Below are positions 24,541 to 34,484 of a DNA stretch of 36,006 nt, piece by piece (the stretch's first letter is position 1; the number at the start of each line of letters is the position of its first letter). Made by a program: the position numbers and the translations under genes. The notes below the pieces were generated by a model, which was not told the DNA's origin, made no database searches, and saw nothing but the letters and a program-made list of their open reading frames with translations. Origin of the DNA: a bacterium (GTDB lineage: Bacteria > Spirochaetota > Spirochaetia > JABEVK01). The stretch covers positions 1 to 36,006 of the forward strand of contig JAJXVP010000011.1 of NCBI GenBank assembly GCA_021782055.1, written 5' to 3'.

Positions 24541-25079
24541 GTCCTCGTCCGATCGCTCAACACTACGCCCTGGCTCTGTTAGAAGCCGCCCGAGACACCA
24601 GGAAAGTTTCCGAAGTAGAGCAGGACATGAAGGTTCTGTCTCGCCTGTTAGCCGAAGTTCCCGGAGTGTCGACCTGGTGTCGGCAGGGTCGTGTTCACCA
24701 CAAGACAGGACTCACTTTTGTCCGCACGGTGTTTCTCCCCTACGTCGGAGCATTGACAGCAAGGGCTTTGCTCCTAGCCGCCGACTATCGGCTCGAGGTT
24801 ATTCCCGAGCTCCCTTCGGCTTTCGAAACCGTCATAGGCGAAGGCGAATTCGTTTGTATAAAACTTGAAGCCGCCCACGTACCTGATACCGAACTTGTTC
24901 AGCAGGTGAAAGAGACCCTAGAAGCCAGAACGGGAAAACCCGCTATCGTGAAGGTCACCATCGTTCCCGATCTGCTGGCTGGGTTCCGCGTCTTTTGGAA
25001 CGACAGGATGATCGACCTTTCAGCGAGGGGCCGATGGCAAGCCCTGCGCACGCGGCTAAAAACAGGAGGCCTACGTTGA
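24537..25079 (+). CDS. atpH: ATP synthase F1 subunit delta
   Basis: A 180-residue stalk subunit (OSCP type) linking F1 to subunit b. The N-terminal helical bundle (IAQHYALALLEAARDT) and the C-terminal signature (KVTIVPDLLAGFRVFWNDRM followed by IDLSARGRWQALR) are typical. The ATG at 24537 overlaps the atpF stop by 4 bp and is preferred to an in-frame GTG at 24510. The stop codon overlaps the TTG start of atpA. Confidence 0.93.
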   Translation: MSPRPIAQHYALALLEAARDTRKVSEVEQDMKVLSRLLAEVPGVSTWCRQGRVHHKTGLTFVRTVFLPYVGALTARALLLAADYRLEVIPELPSAFETVIGEGEFVCIKLEAAHVPDTELVQQVKETLEARTGKPAIVKVTIVPDLLAGFRVFWNDRMIDLSARGRWQALRTRLKTGGLR

Positions 25080-27241
25080 GAGACGAGGTTCGGCCCGCAG
25101 AAATTTTAGAGCGGCTAAAGCGCACGATCGCGGGGTTTGCCCCCGACCAGACAGAGGTCGAGGTCGGCCAAGTTGTCCAGTCAGGCGACGGAATCGCTCG
25201 GGTGTGGGGTTTGCGCGAAGTTAGGACTGGTGAAATCGTCGAAGTGGAGGTGGACGATGAAACTCCGGTACACGGCCTGGTGATGAATCTCGAACAAGAC
25301 ACCGTAGGTGTTGTTCTGTTCGCGGGTGCTGAGAGGGTCAAGGAAGGAGCCCTTGTTCGGCGTACAAAACGCATGCTCGAAGTTCCTGTCGGGGAAACCC
25401 TGGTGGGAAGGGTTGTCGACCCGCTGGGAAATCCCCTCGATGGCAAAGGGCCGCTCTTCCCGACCAGCTTCCGTGCCGTCGAAGCGAAAGCTCCCGGCAT
25501 CGTCGACCGCGAAAATGTTGGCCAACCACTTCAGACCGGCATCAAGGCGATCGACGCCATGATTCCTATCGGATGTGGACAACGTGAACTAATCATCGGC
25601 GACCGACGGACAGGAAAAACCACCCTTGCCGTCGACACAATTTTGAACCAGAGTCGCGTCTTTGGTGGACCCGACCAGGTGCAGTGTTTTTATGTAGCCA
25701 TCGGACAGAAGTTATCGTCGGTAGTCCGTTTAGTCGAAATCCTTGATGCCCGGGGAGCAATGGCATATACGACTGTTGTTGCCGCCACAGCCTCGGACCC
25801 AGCATCGCTACTGTATTTGGCTCCGTACTCAGCGACAGCTATGGCGGAATTTTACCGTGACAGTGGTTGTCACGCCCTTGTGGTCTTTGACGATTTAACC
25901 AAACACGCTCAGGCGTATCGGGAACTGTCTCTGCTGATGCGTCGTTCGCCCGGACGCGAAGCCTTTCCCGGAGACATTTTTTATGTGCATTCGCGGCTTT
26001 TGGAACGGGCAGCCAAGTTGAACGCGGCCCATGGCGGAGGGTCGCTCACGGCGCTCCCCATCGTCGAGACCCAAGAGGGCGACGTCGCGGCCTACATCCC
26101 TACCAATGTGATCTCGATCACCGACGGTCAGATCTTTCTCGTCGCGAACCTTTTCAACGCGGGGTTACGGCCCGCATTGAATGTTGGTATTTCGGTGTCC
26201 CGTGTCGGAGGCGAGGCCCAGGTCAAAGCGATGAAACAGGTCGCCAGTTCTTTACGCATCGACTTGGCCCAATTTCGGGAGCTGGCTGCCTTCTTGCAGT
26301 TTTCGTCCGAGCTAGATTCCACGACACGGCGCCACCTCGACCGAGGCGAACGGCTGACAGAGATTTTAAAACAAGGGCAATACTCCCCGCTGGATGCTTA
26401 CCAGCAGGTGATGATTCTTCGTGCCGGTGTTTCAGGTCGATTGGATCGCTACCCCGTAGACAAACTGAGTCTTTACCAGGAGCGGCTTTTTGCTTACCTC
26501 GACGGGCCGGGCGCACCCTTTATGGCTCGTCTGCGCGAGGCGGGACAGTTCGACGCGCAGCTCGACCGTGAAGCCGAAAACGTATTTGTCGCTTTCGAAG
26601 CGACTCTGGGGCCCGAAGCCGTCTCGCACGGTGTCGATGCCGGTTATGCCATGAATTTGGCAATGGCTCTAGGCCAGAATACAGCCCGCCCCGAGGCTTT
26701 ACAATTGGCCCAAAAGTTGACAACTCGTGAGTTGGCCAGACCCTCGCTTGCAAAGGAACTCGAAGACATTGTGAATGGTCGCGACCTTCTGGATCAGGAT
26801 CGTCTGCAAAAGCTCTTTCAGGCGTGTCCCATCCTTGACGTCGAGGTTGCTGATCGCCTAGAGGTGTTCCATGAGGCATCGCGCTATCTCGCGGAAAGGT
26901 TGGGTGTCTCAGACCAGGTGATCTTTGACGACCTGATGGCACGCGAGGCTGCTCGATCGTCAGCCGTTCCACCGGGATTTGCGATTCCGTCAACGATCGC
27001 CGGGAGAAAGGGAGCCTTTGAGCTTGTCATTCTTCGCTCGCGGCAGGGCCTTGAGTTCCCGAGTGTACCCAGCGTTCACCTGCTATTTTTCTTAGCAGGG
27101 GCCTCCGACCAGTGGCATTTCACCTTGGTGGTCATTTCCGCGTTGGCGGCACTTTTCACCGACCAGACGTTTCAAAAGAGTGGCCCGGAGGCGTCTATCG
27201 AGGACCTTCGCCGGTTGATCTTAAACCGGGGCACAAAGTGA
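25076..27241 (+). CDS. atpA: ATP synthase F1 subunit alpha fused to a degenerate PTS EIIA domain
   Basis: 721 residues against about 500-510 for normal alpha. The TTG start at 25076 is supported by AGGAGG at 25064-25069 and the 4-bp overlap with atpH. Residues 1 to ~513 form a complete alpha subunit: P-loop GDRRTGKT, Walker B-like ALVVFDD, arginine-finger motif SVSRVGGEAQ, and the family's C-terminal helices. A helical linker (~514-595) follows. Residues ~596-715 match the PTS EIIA type 2 (fructose/nitrogen, PtsN-like) fold: RYLAERLGVSDQVIFDDLMA, AREAARSSAVPPGFAIPS, VHLLFFLAGASDQWHFTLVV. In active EIIA the motif is AIPH with a phospho-accepting His; here it is AIPS (Ser639), so PEP-dependent phosphorylation on His cannot occur. 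The fold is otherwise intact, so a regulatory or binding role is inferred. The reading frame is continuous with no stop between the domains. Confidence 0.95.
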   Translation: MRDEVRPAEILERLKRTIAGFAPDQTEVEVGQVVQSGDGIARVWGLREVRTGEIVEVEVDDETPVHGLVMNLEQDTVGVVLFAGAERVKEGALVRRTKRMLEVPVGETLVGRVVDPLGNPLDGKGPLFPTSFRAVEAKAPGIVDRENVGQPLQTGIKAIDAMIPIGCGQRELIIGDRRTGKTTLAVDTILNQSRVFGGPDQVQCFYVAIGQKLSSVVRLVEILDARGAMAYTTVVAATASDPASLLYLAPYSATAMAEFYRDSGCHALVVFDDLTKHAQAYRELSLLMRRSPGREAFPGDIFYVHSRLLERAAKLNAAHGGGSLTALPIVETQEGDVAAYIPTNVISITDGQIFLVANLFNAGLRPALNVGISVSRVGGEAQVKAMKQVASSLRIDLAQFRELAAFLQFSSELDSTTRRHLDRGERLTEILKQGQYSPLDAYQQVMILRAGVSGRLDRYPVDKLSLYQERLFAYLDGPGAPFMARLREAGQFDAQLDREAENVFVAFEATLGPEAVSHGVDAGYAMNLAMALGQNTARPEALQLAQKLTTRELARPSLAKELEDIVNGRDLLDQDRLQKLFQACPILDVEVADRLEVFHEASRYLAERLGVSDQVIFDDLMAREAARSSAVPPGFAIPSTIAGRKGAFELVILRSRQGLEFPSVPSVHLLFFLAGASDQWHFTLVVISALAALFTDQTFQKSGPEASIEDLRRLILNRGTK

Positions 27242-27250
27242 GGTTAACGC

Positions 27251-29729
<2,479 letters not shown>

Positions 29730-29807
29730 CAATATAGATTGCGGGGTTGAGGCTGAAAGAAAGTTCCTGTTGGGACAAAGACGAGCCACGTGGACAAGGA
29801 GGAAACC

Positions 29808-32495
29808 ATGGGTGAAGTCACGAAGTATGTGTTCTCTTTTGGGGCAGGACGAGCCGAGGGCTCGGGCGAGATGAAAGCTCTGTTAGGCGGAAAAGGTGCC
29901 GGCCTCGCCCAGATGACAAACATCGGCCTGCCCGTACCCGCCGGGTTCACCATTACAACGGAGGTCTGCGATCTTTTCTATAAGAACGGCCGACAATACC
30001 CGGCATCTCTTTATGAAGAGGTCGCCGAACATCTGGCAAAACTCGAGGCTACGACGGGCAAGACGTTAGGTGATCCTAAAAATCCGCTGTTAGTTTCGGT
30101 GAGGTCAGGAGCCCCCGTGTCGATGCCGGGAATGATGGAGACCATTCTGAACCTCGGGCTTAATGACGCAACGGTCGAAGGTCTGGCCGCCTTGACGGGC
30201 AACCGGCGTTTCGCTCTGGATGCTTATCGCCGGTTCATCAGCATGTACGGCTCCACGGCTAAGGGTGTTCCTTCGGAAGCGTTCGACAAGATTTTTCAAG
30301 ACATCAAAAATAGCCGGACGCGCCACCGTCTGGGCGCCGAAGCGGGCAAGAGAATCCAAGACATCCAAGTCGACGAAAAGGAACTCGACGAGCTTTTACC
30401 TCGTTTTAAGAAGCTGTACCGTCAATACACCGGCGAGGAATTTCCACAGGAACCCCAGGTCCAGTTGTGGGGAGCTATCACGGCGGTTTTCGAAAGCTGG
30501 TCGGCACCCAAGGCCGTTACCTACCGCGAGGTCGAAAAGATCACCGGCGTGGCAGGAACGGCCGTGAGCGTTGTCCAGATGGTTTTCGGAAACCTGGCCG
30601 AACGCTCGGGAACTGGCGTTTGTTTCACCCGCGACCCTAACCGTGGCGAAAATGTCTTTTACGGTGACTATTTGCCGAACGCACAGGGCGAAGACGTCGT
30701 TGCGGGCATTCGAACACCAATGACCCTCTGCGAGTTCGAGCGAACGCAACCCGATTCTTATCGCCAATTACTTGAAGTTCGTCGAAGGCTGGAAGCCCAC
30801 TACCGAGACATGCAGGATCTAGAATTCACGGTCGAAGAAGGCAAACTCTATATGCTTCAGTGCCGGACCGGAAAACGTTCACCCTTGGCGGCTTTTCAGA
30901 TTGCTGTCGATATGGTCAAGGAAGGCCTGATCAGCAAGGCCGAAGCCGTGTTACGCATTCGGGATAAAGACGTCGAGGGACTGTTTTACCCTGTTATCGC
31001 CCCGTCGGAACAAGACAAACTGAAGGACGCCTGGCTGGCACGTGGTATCGATGCTGTTCCTGGCGCCGCAGCGGGTAAAGTCGCCTTCACCGCCAAGGAT
31101 GCCGAACAGTGGGCGGCACGCGGCGAAGCGGTCATCCTTGTCAGAAAAGAAACCAGCCCCGAAGACGTTGGCGGTATGCACTCTGCCAAGGGCATTTTGA
31201 CGGCGACGGGAGGCAAGACCAGTCACGCTGCGGTAGTTGCCCGAGGCTGGGGTAAGTGTTGCATTGTCGGTTGTGAGGCGCTGGAGGTTGACTACGAGGA
31301 CAAACTCTTTCATGTGGGCAATCTCGTCGTCCACGAGGGCGAAGAGGTCACGCTCAACGGTTCGACTGGCGACGTTTACCGAGGCAGTCTGGCTCTAGCG
31401 CGATCTGAGCCTTCCGAAGCGTTCAAGACGCTGATGAGCTGGGCTGATGCCTTTCGTAGCTTGGAGGTTTGGGCCAACGTTGACACCCCGTACGACGCTG
31501 TCAAAGCCAGGGAACTCGGGGCCCAGGGCGTTGGGCTTTGCCGAACGGAGCACATGTTTTTCGATTCCGAAGAGAGAATCCTTGCCTTGCGACGGATGAT
31601 CGTCGCAACGACGCCGCAGGAGCGGCAGATAGCACTCGATGCTCTGATGCCCCTGCAAAAAGAGGATTTTGTCGGGATTTTTCGGGCAATGGAGGGACTT
31701 CCTGTCACCATTCGCCTCCTTGACCCGCCGTTGCACGAGTTCGTGCCACATGACGAGGAAGGGCAGAGGGGGCTGGCACAGGCAACTGGTAAGAGTTTTG
31801 AAGCCATCCGCCTGCACGTCGAACGTCTCCACGAACAAAACCCGATGCTGGGGCACCGGGGCTGTCGACTTTGCATTACCTTTCCCGAGATTCTCGACAT
31901 GCAGGTCAAAGCCATCATTGAAGCGGCTTTGGTTTGCGTTCGGCACGATATCGAGGTATTCCCCGAGATTATGCATCCTTTGGTGATCGATCGGCGTGAA
32001 TTCGCCTTCTTGGAGGCGCGTACACGCAAGGTGGCGGACGAACTGATCAAAGAATCGGGGCTCGATCTTCGCTACGAGGTCGGCTGTATGATCGAGACTC
32101 CTCGGGCCGCCTTGCTTGCAGACGGTCTTGCCGAAAAGGCTGAATTCTTTTCGTTTGGAACCAACGATCTAACCCAGATGACTCTGGGGATTTCTCGAGA
32201 CGATGCCGGTAGGTTCCTTCCCGATTATGTTGACGAACACCGGGCGGCGATCTTTCGCCAAGATCCGTTCTACACGCTCGATCAAGAAGGTGTCGGAAAA
32301 CTGATGGCCATGGCTATCGATCAAGGCCGCCGCGTGCGTCCACACCTCAAAGTCGGAATCTGTGGGGAGCATGGCGGTGAGCTAGAGTCGGTTAAGTTCT
32401 GTCACAGCTTAGCGATGAACTACGTCTCGTGTTCGCCCTACCGTGTACCGATTGCCAGGCTTGCGGCCGGACAGGCCGCCATCCCCCACGTTTGA
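29808..32495 (+). CDS. ppdK: Pyruvate, phosphate dikinase
   Basis: An 895-residue enzyme interconverting ATP + phosphate + pyruvate and AMP + pyrophosphate + PEP. The ATG at 29808 is chosen because AAGGAGG lies 5 nt upstream; the in-frame GTG at 29790 lies before that site. The N-terminal nucleotide-binding domain starts YVFSFGAGRAEG, GGKGAGLAQM. The swivelling phosphohistidine domain has His473 in GGKTSHAAVVARG. The C-terminal PEP/pyruvate TIM barrel has GCRLCITFPEI, FFSFGTNDLTQMTLGISRDD and catalytic Cys852 in GICGEHGGE. It is full length. It lies 78 bp after atpC on the same strand, possibly in one transcript, linking pyrophosphate/ATP/PEP metabolism to the ATP synthase locus. Confidence 0.96.
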   Translation: MGEVTKYVFSFGAGRAEGSGEMKALLGGKGAGLAQMTNIGLPVPAGFTITTEVCDLFYKNGRQYPASLYEEVAEHLAKLEATTGKTLGDPKNPLLVSVRSGAPVSMPGMMETILNLGLNDATVEGLAALTGNRRFALDAYRRFISMYGSTAKGVPSEAFDKIFQDIKNSRTRHRLGAEAGKRIQDIQVDEKELDELLPRFKKLYRQYTGEEFPQEPQVQLWGAITAVFESWSAPKAVTYREVEKITGVAGTAVSVVQMVFGNLAERSGTGVCFTRDPNRGENVFYGDYLPNAQGEDVVAGIRTPMTLCEFERTQPDSYRQLLEVRRRLEAHYRDMQDLEFTVEEGKLYMLQCRTGKRSPLAAFQIAVDMVKEGLISKAEAVLRIRDKDVEGLFYPVIAPSEQDKLKDAWLARGIDAVPGAAAGKVAFTAKDAEQWAARGEAVILVRKETSPEDVGGMHSAKGILTATGGKTSHAAVVARGWGKCCIVGCEALEVDYEDKLFHVGNLVVHEGEEVTLNGSTGDVYRGSLALARSEPSEAFKTLMSWADAFRSLEVWANVDTPYDAVKARELGAQGVGLCRTEHMFFDSEERILALRRMIVATTPQERQIALDALMPLQKEDFVGIFRAMEGLPVTIRLLDPPLHEFVPHDEEGQRGLAQATGKSFEAIRLHVERLHEQNPMLGHRGCRLCITFPEILDMQVKAIIEAALVCVRHDIEVFPEIMHPLVIDRREFAFLEARTRKVADELIKESGLDLRYEVGCMIETPRAALLADGLAEKAEFFSFGTNDLTQMTLGISRDDAGRFLPDYVDEHRAAIFRQDPFYTLDQEGVGKLMAMAIDQGRRVRPHLKVGICGEHGGELESVKFCHSLAMNYVSCSPYRVPIARLAAGQAAIPHV

Positions 32496-32500
32496 ATCCC

Positions 32501-32532
32501 TAAGGAGGAAAATAATTTCGTGATGAGGTGAA
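32501..32532 (+). promoter_or_regulatory. Orphan ribosome-binding site after ppdK
   Basis: AAGGAGGA lies 5 nt after the ppdK stop, but the reading frame that follows (GTG ATG AGG TGA) closes after three codons. It looks like the leader of a lost downstream gene, or of a very short peptide. The following 32-bp stretch before the next gene has no other signal. Confidence 0.4.
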
Positions 32533-32563
32533 ACTGACGGCACTTCGGTTGGTTTGATAAGTT

Positions 32564-33793
32564 GTGGCAAGAAGAATGATGGTGGCACCAAGAAAAGTCG
32601 GGGTGGTTTTTCTGGTATTTATGACTCTGTTGGCTAGTGCGAAGGCCCAGGCAACAGAAAATACCGCGATCGCCGTTTCTGTCGTGTCACCCAATTCTTC
32701 ACGGGGAATCATGAACGATGACTCTGTTACAAGGGTCTTGATTGTCGCTATTCAAAATGGCACTAGCGAAGGAACGGGAACTTTAATTAAAGGGTATTCT
32801 GCTTGGAGGGGGAGGTTTCTGGTTACTGCCACGGGGCCAACCGACTTTTGGGCGTATGCGTACAATGCCAGTAATGCGGTGGAATGGATAGGGTTAACCT
32901 CGGGTTTTACAGTTCACAGCAGAGAAATGAACGCTGTTTCGATCAGCATGAGTCCGCTGCCTTTTGAGACCTCTCCTAATATCGGGACGATGGTCCCTGT
33001 AGCTGGGGGAACGTTCACCCTGCGAGCCGACGGGCCGAATATGACCGAAAGTACCTTTTACATGAGCGCTAACTTGATAACCCGAGAGCAGTTTTGGTCG
33101 GTTATGGGAGCTGACCCCAGTGTCACAGCAGTCTCAAGAGGTACATCAGACCCCGTACAAAATGTTAACTGGTATATGGCTATTACGTTTTGCAATAAGC
33201 TGAGTTTGCTTGAGGGGTTGACGCCTGTTTACTCCGTTTCGACGGTATCGAACTGGTCTAGCCTGCGCTTTTCGCACATTCCGAGGTATAATAATTTGAA
33301 CTGGGATGCTGCGACAATCAATGACGGGGCCAATGGCTACCGCCTACCCACCGAAATGCAGTATCTGTGGGCGGCGATGGGCGGCATGAGCGACGGGCTT
33401 TCGGGTGACCTTGTCCAAGGAATAAACGTTCTCGGTTTTAAAAAGGGCTATGCGGGAAGCGACGAGGCTGATGGGGGGCAATCGAACATCGGGAATTTTG
33501 CTTGGTATTACTCCAATGATAACATTTCAACCCAGCCCGTTGGCATGAAAAACGCCAACGAGTTAGGGATTTTTGACCTGAGTGGGAATGTCCTGGAATG
33601 GGAATGGGACTGGATAGGAGTTTACCCAACCACACCAACCACCGATTATCAGGGCGCGGCTTCGGGGTTGTACCGTATGGCCCAAGGCGGCAGTTGGGAT
33701 TTCGTTGCATCCTACTGTACCATTGCCGGCCGCCTCATCATCGCCCCCTACTACCAGGGGAGTATCACCGGTTTCCGGGTGGTACGCCAATAA
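32564..33793 (+). CDS. Secreted SUMF1/FGE-sulfatase-domain protein
   Basis: 409 residues. An N-terminal signal peptide (VGVVFLVFMTLLASAKAQA) is followed by a short beta-rich region (~35-140) and an SUMF1-like domain (~145-409). Typical family stretches are MVPVAGGTFTL, DPVQNVNWYMAITFCNKLS, GYRLPTEMQYLWAA, QPVGMKNANELGIFDLSGNV and GFRVVRQ at the end. The paired catalytic cysteines of true formylglycine-generating enzymes are not evident, so sulfatase activation is not claimed. Such SUMF1 proteins are abundant in spirochaetes. The GTG start at 32564 is uncertain; ATGs at 32576 and 32579 are alternatives and all have weak ribosome-binding sites. Confidence 0.85.
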   Translation: MARRMMVAPRKVGVVFLVFMTLLASAKAQATENTAIAVSVVSPNSSRGIMNDDSVTRVLIVAIQNGTSEGTGTLIKGYSAWRGRFLVTATGPTDFWAYAYNASNAVEWIGLTSGFTVHSREMNAVSISMSPLPFETSPNIGTMVPVAGGTFTLRADGPNMTESTFYMSANLITREQFWSVMGADPSVTAVSRGTSDPVQNVNWYMAITFCNKLSLLEGLTPVYSVSTVSNWSSLRFSHIPRYNNLNWDAATINDGANGYRLPTEMQYLWAAMGGMSDGLSGDLVQGINVLGFKKGYAGSDEADGGQSNIGNFAWYYSNDNISTQPVGMKNANELGIFDLSGNVLEWEWDWIGVYPTTPTTDYQGAASGLYRMAQGGSWDFVASYCTIAGRLIIAPYYQGSITGFRVVRQ

Positions 33794-33845
33794 ACGATCG
33801 TAAAGGGAGGCAAGAGGCTGGCGGCTGAGTTACCCTGACAAGTCT

Positions 33846-34277
33846 TTAGTCAAATTCGTGATGCTCTTGGTGCCAATGATGGTGACGCTGAAAGAATTTT
33901 GCCTTGAGTTCATAGTAGGCTTGGTCGCCGACTAAAGTGTGAATCTTGGCAGCTGCTTCCAGCATATTTTTTTCGATAGCCGCGGTGAGTTCCATTTGTT
34001 GGTCGACAAGGGCATCGATGGCTTTAAGGTCGGGTGCCGACGAAGTCATAGCTAACCGAATCTTTGCTTTAACCACCCCGAGCTTAGCTCGTTCTACCCG
34101 GATAAACGCTTTCGAGCCCTCAAAGATTGACTTGACACGGCTCATTTGATCCTGAGTCAGACCCAACACGGACCAGTAGGGCTGTTTGTGAGGGCCCACA
34201 GGCGCCTCTTGTGCAAAAGTTGTTCCCCCGAAGCCTAGGAGAACGACAGAAAATGCCAAAAGCAAAAGTTTTTTCAC
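33846..34277 (-). CDS. Spy/CpxP-like periplasmic protein
   Basis: 143 residues starting at a GTG with GGAGGA 5 nt upstream. It has a signal peptide (LLLLAFSVVLLGFGGTTFAQ) and then a helical protein containing LTQDQMSRVKSIFEG, an LTxxQ-type motif of the Spy/CpxP/CnrX family of periplasmic chaperones or metal-stress sensors. The C-terminus is His-rich (RHHHWHQEHHEFD), which suggests metal binding (inference). It is convergent with the SUMF1 gene and divergent from the GH16 lipoprotein. No sensor or efflux partner is in the window. Confidence 0.75.
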   Translation of the reverse strand: MKKLLLLAFSVVLLGFGGTTFAQEAPVGPHKQPYWSVLGLTQDQMSRVKSIFEGSKAFIRVERAKLGVVKAKIRLAMTSSAPDLKAIDALVDQQMELTAAIEKNMLEAAAKIHTLVGDQAYYELKAKFFQRHHHWHQEHHEFD

Positions 34278-34484
34278 AAATTCCTCCGTTGCTTAGTTAT
34301 AGACGATTTTGAAAGCATGAAAGCTTATCAAATTCTTAGGTATTTCTTATTGCCTTTTACGTGCCTGAATACTCATGTAAACAAACTTTACGACTAATGA
34401 TCGTAATATTTTTAGACCTTAAGTCGTACATTCAAGATACGAATCTGCCCCTAGACTACCTTAAGATTTTTTTAGGAGGCCCTT

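Noticed and set aside
24003..24563. 186-codon minus-strand open frame over atpF
   Set aside because: The Arg/Ser-rich composition is typical of an antisense shadow; atpF is certain on the plus strand.
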